NCBI RefSeq assembly: GCF_004337985.1
Contig: NC_043740.1
Coordinates: 4,339,030 to 4,403,029, forward strand
DNA length: 64,000 bases
Direction: 5' to 3'
Origin: Pyricularia pennisetigena
Taxonomy: Eukaryota; Ascomycota; Sordariomycetes; Magnaporthales; Pyriculariaceae
Positions 22,431-33,834 of the stretch are shown here, one piece after another (position 1 is the first letter of the stretch; the number at the start of each line of letters is the position of its first letter). The position numbers and the translations under genes were made by a program. Below the pieces are notes generated by a model. It was not told the DNA's origin. It made no database searches and saw nothing but the letters and a program-made list of their open reading frames with translations.

Positions 22431-25400
22431 AACGAAATCGATACCGATACCAATACCATCAAATCCATCGATTATTCTTCAGCCCTATCTCGGATCAACC
22501 CGAGCCTTATACCATTCGATAGCTTTATTCACGCTCTATCCAACGGTATAATTGCCGAAACCGGAATCGCACGCGCCGTCGAAAAAACCCGACCGTTATA
22601 CTGCACCATCCTATACCTACTTATATACCTCAACAAACACTCGCCTATATCTTCACCGCTATTCGACCTATCGATACGAGACCTATACCATCCGAAAGCT
22701 CTTTTCAAGACTTATCCAACCGAATAACCCCTTCGACCTTAATCCCGACCGTTACCGAAATACAATACAAATAAAAGACCCTTTATTTAAAATGGCTACC
22801 TTCGATATAATGGTAAACCTTAAGGGCACCGAGAATTACGTGATTTGGGCTATTCGTGCTCAAGCGGCCTTGGAAGTGAAGGGACTCGTATGTACCCTGG
22901 AGCAAAAGGAGGGAGTTATTATTAGCTTCGACGCTAATAATAATATGGAACCCACTGGTATCCCCAATGGTATCCAAAGTGGTAGTAATACCCTTGAACC
23001 TCTGGATTATACAAACAAAAATACGCTGGCTTTAGCCTTTATAAAATCACTGTGCGATAATAAACCTTTTTTATATATAAAAGAATGCATTTCTGCGTAC
23101 GAAGCCTGGAATAAATTAAAAAATATATATAATCCTAAAGGCTATATTTCGGATTTCCTTTTATTAAAGGAATTTTATTCGGCTGTACCAGAATCGTTCA
23201 ATAATATCGAGGTTTATTTGAATAAAATAAAAGAGTTATATTCAGTTTTGAAATTTAAAGGTTTAATTACTCAAAATAAGGTTATTATAACCTGGGTATT
23301 AAATATTTTAAATCAAAATTGGACCTCTTTTGCACAGAATATTATTCAAAAGCTACGGCATAATTCAGATAAATATACGGTAGATTTATTTTTTGCCAAT
23401 ATTTTAGATAAATGTCGTGGTGAGGATAATATTAATAAACATTATACCGTATCGTTAAATAAATTTTTTACCTTCAATAAGGTTAATAATAAGGTAAATT
23501 CTTTACCCATTAATAATTATAATTATAATTATATTTGTAATTATAATTATAATTATAATAATAATTACCCCAATAACGGGAATAAAGCTAATTATTTGAA
23601 TTTGGGATATTACTGTTTTACAACGTTTGTTCCAAATTTAATTTATTCTGACTTTAATCCACATATTGTATTGCACTCTACTATAAAATCCTCCAATTTT
23701 ATTATAGACAGTGCAGCAACAATTCATACATGTTGCAATATACAATATTTAACAGACGTTAAAGATATAAATACGACTGTTAAATGGGGTAATGCTTCCC
23801 ACTTAAATATAAATAAAATGGGAACTATAAAAATTAAGTTCAATAATACAAGTATAACAAAAACCATAAATAACGTGTACTATGTACCAGAATTTGGGTT
23901 CAATATACTCTCTATTGCACAATTACATAACTATATTATAACCTTTATAAACAATAAAGTAATAGTGATACATAAAAAACATAAACATAAAATAACAGAA
24001 GGTTATAAAAATAATGGGCTATATATTCTACCTACCCAAATTGTGGAAAATAATTGTATATTACATGCGGAAGAAAAGTCGAATAATAACGATATTTCTT
24101 CCAATGCAATATATAAATTACACGTTAAATATGGGCATATAGGGTTAACACCCCTATTGCAGTTAATAAAGATAAATAAAATAAAAATATCCAAAAACGA
24201 TATATATAATTATAATAAATATACGTATAAGATTTGCTTAATTGCAAAATCCAATCGGAAAATAAACAGGACTTCTGCAAATATTATAAATTATAATATA
24301 TTAGACAGAATCCATTCCGATTTAGGTGGACCCATAAATCCACCCACGTATAATTATTATAAATATTACATAACGTTTTTGGATAAGAAGTCACGTTATT
24401 TACGTGTTGCATTGTTAAAAACAAAGGCTAATGCCTTAGAGGCATTTAATATATATAAGAAACAAATGGATAATGATACCATTAATATAAATGGTAAAAG
24501 AACAATAAAAGAGTTTTTTACCGATAATGGAGGCGAATATATAAGTAACCAATTTAAGATTGCGTTACAAAATAACGGTATTATACACCATTTTACGCCT
24601 GCATATACAAAAGAGCCAAATGGGTTAATAGAACGTATAAATTTAACCCTATTTAATAAGGTCAGGGCTATGCTATTTAATAGCAAAGCGCCTAACTATT
24701 TATGGGGTGAGGTTTTATTAGCCGCTGTATACCTATATAATAACACCCCATATACGGCTTTAAATATGCAGACGCCAGCCAATATATTTCACAATATAAG
24801 GGAAAATAATATAAATAATAATGCAATTCACGTAAATAATTATATACAACCTTGGGGATGTATTATTTATTATAACGATAACCATGATAAAGAGAAACTC
24901 GAACCTCGAAATAAAATTGGTATTTTAGTAGGTTTTACACCTAATATAAAAATATATAAAATATGGGACCCATATAAAAGGAAATGTCTCCTGGTCAGAG
25001 ATATTACCTTTATAACGGATAAATTTTATCCACATATAAACAACGAAAATACCAATATAAATAATATAAACGAGGTCGAATTCTCTTTACCAGATTTCGA
25101 GGTAAATCCAGTAAATAATACAAATATAAATAAAGATAATAACGTTGACAAAAATAACATTAATAACGTTAATAACGCGAATAACGTTAATAATGCTGAT
25201 AAAAACAACGTTATTACCAATAACAATAATCCCCAAGCAGCTAACAATTCGTTTATAAAAATAAATATAAGAAATAAACCCCCAATAAATTCTGCAGAAT
25301 ATAAAATGTATAATGACGTTCTATTTACGATACGTGATATAAATAAGTCGTTAAAATTTAATTTTAACGAAGATAATTACGTATTAATAACAAATTCGTT

Positions 25401-27145
25401 AATAGAACCGAATACCTATAAACAAGCCATGGAAAGCCAAGATTGGGAAAATTGGCTGCAGGTTTGCAAAAACGAAAATAATAGCTTAACAGAATCCAAT
25501 ACCTTTACTATAACGGATTTACCTCCGAATAAAATAGCTATAACTGGGCGCTGGGTTTTTAAGAAAAAACCCTTGAATAATATAAATAATATTCGTTTTA
25601 TTACGGATATTAATAAACGGTATCGTTATAAAGCCAGATGGGTTGTATAGGGATTCCACCAAATTATGGGTGTTGATTACCTGGATACCTTTTCTACAAC
25701 TTGTAAAATAGAAACCTGGCATATACTTATAATGCTAGCATTACATAAAAGGTGGTACATTATTCAATATGACGTTAAAAACGCGTTTTTACACGTAAAT
25801 ATCGATACCGAAATATATATAAAGTTACCTACAGGGCTATATACAGATAAAAAGTATATAAATAAAGTGGGTAAATTAAATAAAACCCTGTATGGTCTAA
25901 AACAAGCGCCTAGATTTTGGTATAAATACCTTACCAAAACGCTGATAAAATTAGGTTTTACTGTTTTCCCATACGACGAAGGCGTATATATAAACTAAGA
26001 TAATAATAGCCAATTTTGTGGTATTATTATGGTTTGCCACGTCGACGATATTTTGGCATTTAATGCTAATTTGTCGTTATTGGATATTTTTTATAAAGAA
26101 TTATCCAAATATATAAAAATAAAATGTATGGGACCTATATCCAATTTTTTAGGTAATAGGATAATTATAAATAAAAACAATAAAACCGTTTTTATTAGCC
26201 AGGAAGATTATACCAATAAAATATTGAATAAATTCAATATTATAAATAACGAAAAACCTTTTACCATTCCGGGGGTACCAGGTTTAAAATTCGATATAAA
26301 TAAACATAAAGCTACAAAAAAGGAAATCAAAGATTTCCAACAGAAAGTAGGCTCATTACTATATTTAGCAATAAAAAGCCGCCCAAATATAACATATTGC
26401 ACGTGCCTAACCGCCAGGTTTATGGCTAATCCTGGGGCTGAACATTTCAAGATTCTTGAAAATGTTTTTAAATATCTGCTAAAAAATCCCACTTTTGGCC
26501 TACAATATAACGTTAATAATATATCCCAATATAACGTTAATAATAACGGATCCAATAAAAATAACGTTAACGAAAAGTTAATAAATAATATAAATAATAT
26601 AAATAATATAAACCTGTAGGATAAAAGCCAAAATAACGATAATATATTATTTATTAAGGGATATACAGACTTTAATTGGGCTAACGACCTAAATTAAAAA
26701 CGTTCCACTATTGGATATATATTTAGCCTGTCCAACAGTTATAATATAAATAACGATAACAATATAATAAATTGGACTTTTCAATTTCAAAAAACGGTAG
26801 CTTTATCGTCGATTGAAGCTGAGTATATGGCTTTACGGGACGCCGTTAAAGAAGCCATATATTTAAATAATATGCTAAATTATATAAATAATAATTTAAA
26901 GCTGGGTCTTAACATTAAAACCCCTTTAATTTTAATGGATAATACGTCTACCATAAAGCTCGCGGAAAACCCGGAATTTCATAAAAGATTTAAACATATC
27001 GATATAATATATCATTTTAACCGCGAAGCTATAAATAATAATTTAATTAAGTTGAAATATATACTAATTAAATTAAATATAGCTGATTTTTTAACCAAAT
27101 CAGTACCCGGACCTTTGCATAAGGATCTATTATCCTATGCAAATG

Positions 27146-29003
27146 TAGTCTCAGTGCTCAGACTAGACCCCCCTGCTTCGCAGTGGGGACCGAGCGCTCC
27201 ATGTACCTTTCAGCCACATGGCTTTTCGACCAATTACATTGGCCGAAAAGATCGCGCTCGTTCTAGTCTGAGGACATCTTGTCGCATTTCGCCGTTCACG
27301 GCGGTACCACCAACGATAATTTGTAGCATTTCGCCGTTTATAACGGTATTATTAATAATATACCTAATGTTGCGATATCGCTAATTATTGTTTTATTAAT
27401 ATAAGGATAATTTGTGGTATTCTGCCGTTTGTAGCGGGTATACACAATATATTCGCATTATAATGGTAAAAGAAAATAGTGTACCCATAGTATGCAAATA
27501 AATATTCATATAGAAAAATAAATACAAATTATAAAAATATATAGTAAGTTGCGTTAGATTTATTGGAGTTTACTAATTACCTGACTGTCGGCCGCGTTTT
27601 TGTAACCACTGTATTTGAAAAGATATTAAAATATTAAATAAAATGTGTAATTTTTCATTATATTTAATTTCTATTTTGAATAATAGTATATAATATCAAT
27701 TTTAGTTTTAGTTACAGTATTTATAGTTTAGCCGACCTAATACTGCAAAGTGCATGCAATTATCGATTAAAACAAAAGTTTTATTAATATATTTATATAA
27801 ATTAACAATTTGTTAAACAATTAAATAATTTACGCGAATATTGGTAAAATGAAAATATTTTAAACTGGCGCATTCCTTTATCAGTTTATTAATACATTTT
27901 ACATAAATTTTTCTTTTATAAATTTCATTCAATTAAATAAAGCAAAAAATATAAAAATAACACAAATTTGTCATTTTTTATTATAAAAAAATAAAAAGGG
28001 CCGGTATTGTGGATCGGGTTTCACGTTGACGTTTATTTATATACATAGTCCTTTTCTACAAACTTTGGTTTTATTAATGTTAAAATTGGTAAAAATATAA
28101 AAACATTTCGATTGCAAAATATATAGAAAATTGGATACACTTTACCTATCCGCATATTTAAGGGCTTATATAATTAGGTATACGTACTAAAATGAAATGT
28201 TATATTAAATTTATAAATACCACCCCCCACGTGCAAAAAAAACAAAATTTGGCTGCAAAACGAAAATAATATAAAATTAATTAAATAAAGCAAAAAGATT
28301 TATAAAATACACATTTAGCATTTTTTTTTATTAAACAGTTTTCAAAACCAATATAATGGGTAGAAGTGGATGTGGACGCTTGTTTATATACGTAATCGAG
28401 TTTCTGAAGTTTTGGTTTTATTATCGTTAAAATTGGTAAAAATATAAACGAGTTTCGATTGTAAATTATATATAAAAAAGTATATACTTTGCCTATCCGC
28501 TTATTTAACTGCTTATATAATGTGATATATGCACCAAAATTCAGTATAATAATATATAAGTTTATACGACCCTCCACGTGCAAAAATTATAAAATTTGGT
28601 CAAAAATTAAAAATAATATTAAAAAAAATCGAAAATCGAAAAAAAAATCGTAAAAACAGTACCGCCATGAACGGATTAAGGGCAGGTGGTATCCAATTCG
28701 GCCATTATAACAGATATAAAAATCAATCGAATCGCTGCTAATAGCGGTATTAAACGCTATTTTCAACGATATTTTATTTTTTCAATATTATGCATGGTTG
28801 TGGAATAATAAAGGAGTTTCGGTTAAAAAAAGGCCAAAAATACCGCCATGAACGGCGAAAATCGACAAGTTGTCCTCAGACCTGAACCAGAGCGTTCTTT
28901 GGATGGACCCACAGGTACATTGCAAAGCCGCAATTGAGCCACGAAGTGGAGCGAAGTGGATCAATTGTGGAGCTTTGGGCTTCAGGGATGAGCCCTGAGA
29001 CTA
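27146..29003 (+). mobile_element. Non-autonomous TIR transposon inside the copia pol gene, 1858 bp
   Basis: It starts TAGTCTCAGTGCTCAG and ends GAGCCCTGAGACTA, with a perfect 9-bp duplication ATGCAAATG (27137-27145 and 29004-29012). Removing one duplicate and the element restores the last codons and stop of the copia frame. This is the least mutated member, so its end structures are the best reference: the cloverleaf at 27157-27272 and subterminal motifs at about 27284-27305 and 27324-27345. The interior is non-coding, with two diverged modules ending in CCACGTGCAAAAA (28227 and 28573). Confidence 0.95.
27157..27272 (+). other. Cloverleaf-forming left terminal region of the TIR family
   Basis: Outer stem CTCAGACTAGA / TCTAGTCTGAG (11 bp). 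Arm 1 CCCCCCTGC-TTC-GCAGTGGGG (one mismatch). Inner stem CGAGCGC / GCGCTCG. Arm 2 CCATGT / ACATGG with an 11-nt loop. Arm 3 CTTTTCGACCAAT / ATTGGCCGAAAAG with a TAC loop and one mismatch. The same layout is recognisable, with RIP damage, at 3484, 31858, 39523 and 61129, and in reverse near 6330-6443 and 31735-31845. Confidence 0.75.
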
Positions 29004-29106
29004 ATGCAAATGTTAATAACGGTGCAGAAAATAACGATAAATAAATAAAACGTATCCACTCGATAATTTGTTTATTATTTTATATAATAAATAAATTACG
29101 GGGGTA

Positions 29107-29765
29107 TGTGAACATGGTTAGCGCAGGGCTTATTATATAAGCTACCCTGCATTATTTTATAACGGCTAGCACGGGCTAATTTTATTAGTCACCCTGCATC
29201 GAATAAATAAATAAATAACAAATAAAACGTATACGCGTTTATACACACAAAGCTTTATATCTTACGTCTTTGTTCATAGTTTCAACAACAAAACAAATAC
29301 GTCATATTTAATCTAGCTTAATGGTATAATGCACGTACCATAATCTATATCATATATACGTTGAAGTGCGTGGGTTCGAATCCCGTTGTGGTCGCAGATT
29401 TTCTGTGCATGCATAAGCACAATAGGCCGTTAGGCTCAATGGGCCGTTAGGCTCAATAGGTCGGCAGGTTAGTCACATGAATAAGGCCAAATTATGTGAC
29501 GTGACCCCGCATTCCGGACATCCGGATCGAAGATCTGCACCTACGGATTCGAACACGTAATTCATAATTTAGCCTTAGATTCATTACCTTTATAACCTTC
29601 ATCGATTCAACGATTCAACGAATCGATTGTGCAACAACAATATATCATCTCTATTACCCGCTAGCAAACGGTTATCTGCCATTTCAACGTTCCATCAGCC
29701 TTATACGTGATCCACTTTTCCCCGCGTTCAAGATTAAGCTTATTCTATCTCGTAACCTCCTCACA
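29107..29765 (+). repeat. 3' LTR of the copia element
   Basis: 659 bp, the same length as the 5' LTR and differing by scattered transitions only. It includes the A/B boxes (with one A-box change) and the 18-bp tandem duplication. Confidence 0.95.
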
Positions 29766-31561
29766 TTTTATTATATCCATAAATATAATGGGCGTGTAAA
29801 ATTGCCATAATTGGTTAATAAAATTAAATTTAATATAGAATAACGCTGGTACAGGTAATATTTCTTATTTTTTATTAAAAAAGTGGGATAATTCGATATG
29901 GGCTTTTTAAATAGTAGGGATATATAACGTTGTTTTTCAATCCCTATAGATAAGGAGCAGCACGGAAAAATAGTCGAAACGGTCGGGTTGCAAATTTAAA
30001 AAACGTTTGAAAAGGATTTTATATATTTGGATAATTCCTGCGTATTCCCCTTCGTTTTTGGTAATAGCGGGGGTTTGGATAAGGTAGGAAATTAGAATAA
30101 TCTATATAAAGGTAAGGTATTGTGGGATTGTTTTAGGCGTATGTGGGCGGTTGAGGAATAAAAAGCCACAAATTTGGTGCATTATATAATATTTGCCGTT
30201 TTTATAATAGTTGTCCGGATATTGTAAAAAGGCGGGCGTTTGTAACCATTTTTGGCGGAAAGGTACGGTGGCGTACCATTATAATTGCGTATATCGTTTA
30301 AATCCTAACGTTAATATGAGGGGATACGATATTAAGTTTTGCATTCGGTTATATTTTCCTTGTCCGAAATCCTATATTTTGTCCAGGAAATTGAAATTAT
30401 CATATACGAAAAATAGTATTGGGTTACGAGCGATCCTTTTTAGGTTTGTTGATATGTGGATATACATATATATATGTGTATATGTGTATATAGATATATA
30501 TAATTATTATTATTATTCGCGGGAAAAAGTAAAAGTAAATAATGCTAATTACGTATTCGGGTAACGGCGACAAATTGTTGGGTTTACCGTCTGGTAGTTT
30601 TATAAGATGAGCATATTCCAAACCCAAATAACGTGTTTACAATACGTGGTGGAATTCCGTTATTTATAAGGTATATAGCGAATGCGCGTAGCAGATAATT
30701 GTTTTTTTGGCGGGAATATCCGTGGGTTAAAAACGCCAATATTAATATAACGCGATAGTTTTTTAACGTTGGAGGGTTTGTGGTTTTTAAAATAATATTT
30801 GGTTCCAGGTGTGCCACGTTCGAAATTTGTAACGATAGATAAAACGGGCGGTGGCCCCGGGAATATAATAATAATAAAAATATAAATTTGTATAATATTG
30901 GCGTTTTGGACGGAATTTTTTGCGTAAACGTATTAAATACTTATTTAAACCAGTTTATATCGCTTACGTTTTTAGCGGAACAATTTTCTGTTCCCGGAAA
31001 TTGGAAATTTGTAAGCTCGAACCGGTTAAAAAGGCGTAAATATTATATTAATTGCTGGAATTTCCTGCGCAAAAAATTGGTTTTAATAATCGCAGGAAAT
31101 TTAGTATTAAAACGGTATTCGACCCTATTAACGCGTAAACATTTTCGGATTTAAAGGTTTCGTAATATGTTTTTTAAAAAATGTATTCGCGAGGAAATAG
31201 GTCGGGGGGTTTCGTGGGAATTTGCGGCGGTTATTTAAACGTGTATAAATTGTATAAAATTGGTGCGGCGGTAACGGTTACGCCAAAATTTAATAATATC
31301 GCGAATAAATTTGGTTTCGGGGTTTAATTGCGGGGTGGTAAATTCCGTTTCGGATTAGGATTTGTGGGTGGTTTGCGGTTAATCGAAGAAATACGGCCCA
31401 AATACCTATTTATTTTCCAAAAAGGAATTGGGCGATAATAATTGCGATAACGTTAAAGGTAATAATATTAAATCCGATATAGGATATTGGTTTACGGGCT
31501 GCGCGGACGGAAATATTTTTTCGGGTAAATTTATTAATATTATCGGTAATATGTTTTCCAT
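29766..31561 (-). pseudogene. DUF6589-like protein, N-terminal part (copy A)
   Basis: It reads leftward from the ATG at 31559-31561 (MENILPIIL) to the copia insertion, then continues at 21744. It shows 'IRDIIKFWRNRYRRTNF' and then 'ILILAFLTHGYSRQKNNYLL' with 'FINNGIP..IVN.L..FGICSSYKT', a stretch resembling the 'RN..Q..LG.yL...G.p.rvI..L...G...Y' segment of fungal DUF6589-type proteins. A TA/TG-rich microsatellite near 30458-30510 interrupts it at the place where copy B has a TA tract, so it may lie in an intron. Stops fit RIP. Both halves add up to about 960 codons. Confidence 0.5.
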
Positions 31562-31679
31562 TATTGGGTTAGACGTTATTTAAATATGGTAGTTATAGGA
31601 TAATAGTTAATTTGGATGGATAATTATTATATAAATTCTTTTTTTATTAACGGTAATTGTAATTAAGGGTGTTGCGACA

Positions 31680-31846
31680 ACGTTGGGTTTAGTATTGGTA
31701 ATACCGCCATAAACGGCGAAATGCGATAAATTGTCCTTAAACTAGAACGAGCGCGATTTTTTCGGCCATTGTAATTGGTCGAAAAGCTATGTGGCTGAAA
31801 GGTATATGGAGCGCTCGGTCCCCATTGCTAAGCAGGGGGGTTTAGT
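31680..31846 (-). repeat. Left-type terminal region of giant element copy A, interrupted
   Basis: Reverse copy of the left end with its subterminal CCGCCATAAACGGCGAAATG motif and the hairpin region. It is cut after GGGTTTAGT by the insertion at 31847; the last 16 bases (TTGAGCATTGAAACTA) resume at 33697-33712. Confidence 0.85.
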
Positions 31847-33687
31847 TAGTCTCAGTGCTCAGACTAGACCCCCTTGCTTCGCAGTGGGGACCGAACGCTC
31901 CATATACCTTTCAACCATATGGTTCTTCGACCAATTACATTGGCCGAAAAGCTCGCGCTCGTTCTAGTCTGAGGACATCTTGTCGCATTTCGCCGTTCAC
32001 GGCGGTACCACCAACGATAATTTGTCGCATTTCGCCGTTTATAACGGTATTATTAATAATATATTTAATATTACGATATCGCTTATAATTATTTTATTAA
32101 TATAAGGATATTTTGTGGTATTCTGCCGTTTATAGCGGGTATATACAATATATTCGCATTATAATGGTAAAAGAAAATAATGTACCCATAATATGCAAAT
32201 AAATATTAGTATAAAAAAGTAAATAAAAATGATAAAAATATATAGTAAGTTGCGTTAAATTTATTGGAGTTTACTGATTATTTTACTGCCGGCCGCGTTT
32301 TTGTAACCACTGTATTTGGAAAAATATTAAAATATTAAGTAAAATGTGTAATTTTTCATTATATTTAATTTCTATTTTAAATAATAGTATATGATATTAA
32401 TTCTAATTTTAGTTACAGTATTTATAGCCTGGTAGACCTAATACTGCAAAGTGCATGCAATTATCGATTTAAACAAAGGTATTATTAATATTTGTATATC
32501 AATTAACATTTTGTTAAAAACCTGAATAATCTACGCAAATGTTAGTAAAATTAAAAAAAAGTTTAATTTAGGCATGGTTTTAATGATTTATTAAAAAATT
32601 CTATTTTCTTTTTTTTTATAAATTTTATTAAATTAAATAAAGCAATAAATATTCGAATATTATAAATTCAGCATTTTTTTATATAGAAAAATAAAAAGGG
32701 CCGGTATTGTAGATCGGGTTTTACGTTGACGCTTATTTATAGACATTATCCACTTTTTCAAACTTTCGTTTTATTAATATTAAAATTGGTAAAAATGTGC
32801 AAGCATTTCGATTGTAAAATATATATAAAATTGGATATTTTTTACCTATCCGCATATTTAACGGTTTATAAAATTAGATATACGTACCAAAATGTAGCAT
32901 TATATTAAATATATATATGTTCTCCCCCACGTGCAAAAACCATAAGATTGGGCTGCAAAACAAAAATAATATAAAATTAATTAAATAAAGCAAAAAGATT
33001 TATAAAATCCACATTTACAATTCTTTTTTATTAAAAGGTTTTGAAAGCCGATATTATAGGTAGGATAAAACCTGGACGTTTCTGTATATACGCAGTCGAA
33101 TTTTTAAAATTTTGGTTTTATTATCGTTAAAACTGGTAAAAATTTAAACGAGTTTCGATTGTAAATTATATATAAAAAAGTATATATTTTACCTATCCGC
33201 TTATTTAATTGCTTATATAATCTGGTACATGCACCAAAATTCCCAATCACGATATATATATATATACCACCCTCCACGTGCAAAAAATATAAAATTTGGT
33301 CAAAAGTTAAAAATAATATTAAAAAAAGTCGAAAATCGAAAAAAAAATCGAAAAAACAGTACCGCTATGAACGGATTAAGGGCAGGTGGTATCGAATTCG
33401 GCCATTATAAAAAATAAAAAAATAAATCAAATCGCTGCTAATAGCAATATTAAACGTTATTTTCAACGATATTTTTCTTTTTTAATATTTTGCGTAATTA
33501 TGGAATAATAAAGGAATGTCGGTCGAAAAAAGGCCAAAAATACCGCCATAAACGGCGAAAATCGACAAGTTGTCCTCGGACCTGAACCAGAGTGTTTTTT
33601 GGATGGACCCACAGGTACATTGCAAAGCCGCAATTAAGCCACGTTCAATTGTGGAGCTTTGGGTTTTAGGGATGAGCCCTGAAATTA
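31847..33687 (+). mobile_element. Non-autonomous TIR transposon inside the end of copy A, 1841 bp
   Basis: It starts TAGTCTCAGTGCTCAG and ends GAGCCCTGAAATTA, with a perfect 9-bp duplication GGGTTTAGT (31838-31846 and 33688-33696). It was inserted only 16 bases from the outer end of copy A. The interior is as in 27146-29003 but more RIP-mutated. Confidence 0.93.
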
Positions 33688-33834
33688 GGGTTTAGTTTGA
33701 GCATTGAAACTAGACATGCACCTGAAATGGACACTTGTTTTGTTAGCAATTTTTAACATTTTTAAAATAACCCACCTATTTTAACGCGATAACGCACCGC
33801 AAATAACGCGTTTTCAAAGCCGAAAAAAGCCGTG

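Larger units (their letters stand above)
22792..29044 (+). pseudogene. Copia Gag-Pol polyprotein, four RIP stops and one insertion
   Basis: One frame of about 1461 codons from ATG 22792 (MATFDIMVNLKGTENYVIWA, a copia Gag start). It runs to 27145, then, across the nested element and its duplicated 9 bases, from 29013 to the TAA at 29042. In order: Gag (1 to about 290) with an Asn/Tyr-rich part; protease 'IIDSAAT' with Asp306; integrase with Asp510 (HSDLGGP), Asp578 (TDNGGEY) and Glu614 (NGLIERI), giving the DD35E spacing; an Asn-rich linker; reverse transcriptase with 'HVDDILAF' (Asp1085-1086); and RNase H with 'GYTDFNWA' and 'SSIEAEYMAL'. In-frame stops at 25648, 25996, 26617 and 26695 are each one C-to-T change from CAG or CAA. 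There is no frameshift. A 388-base leader separates the primer site from the ATG. Confidence 0.93.
21745..29765 (+). mobile_element. Full-length Ty1/copia retrotransposon (TSD TTTTA), carrying a nested TIR element
   Basis: Two 659-bp LTRs (21745-22403 and 29107-29765) beginning TGTGAACATGG and ending TTACA or TCACA. The 5-bp duplication TTTTA is perfect on both sides (21740-21744 and 29766-29770). A primer site follows the 5' LTR and a short G-rich tract (ACGGGGGTA) precedes the 3' LTR. Emptied of the 27146-29003 insertion it is about 6.15 kb. The LTRs differ only by scattered transitions, so it is young relative to its surroundings. It split the DUF6589-like gene of copy A. Confidence 0.95.
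10264..33712 (+). mobile_element. Giant TIR DNA transposon, copy A (about 13.6 kb without nested insertions)
   Basis: It starts TAGTCTCAGGGCTCAT (10264) and ends with the inverse of TAGTTTCAATGCTCAA (33712). The flanking 9-mers are GACATGCAT (10255-10263) and GACATGCAC (33713-33721), differing by one C/T. Removing the copia element (21745-29765) and the non-autonomous element (31847-33687) with their duplications leaves 13573 bp. Three decayed genes are readable with the help of copy B: RecQ-like (forward), SNF2-like (forward) and a convergent DUF6589-like gene (reverse). Both ends match the 1.85 kb non-autonomous elements. The 9-bp duplication would suit Mutator-like or some other large eukaryotic TIR superfamilies; I could not recognise a described element with this gene set. 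Heavily RIP-mutated and certainly inactive. Confidence 0.85.

Noticed and set aside
10264..33712. Starship-type mobile element (DUF3435 tyrosine recombinase)
   Set aside because: No tyrosine recombinase was recognised, and the element has short terminal inverted repeats and 9-bp duplications, which fit a DDE-type TIR transposon better.
10264..33712. Helitron
   Set aside because: No Rep domain was seen. The helicase motifs are RecQ/SNF2 type rather than Pif1, and there is a target duplication.
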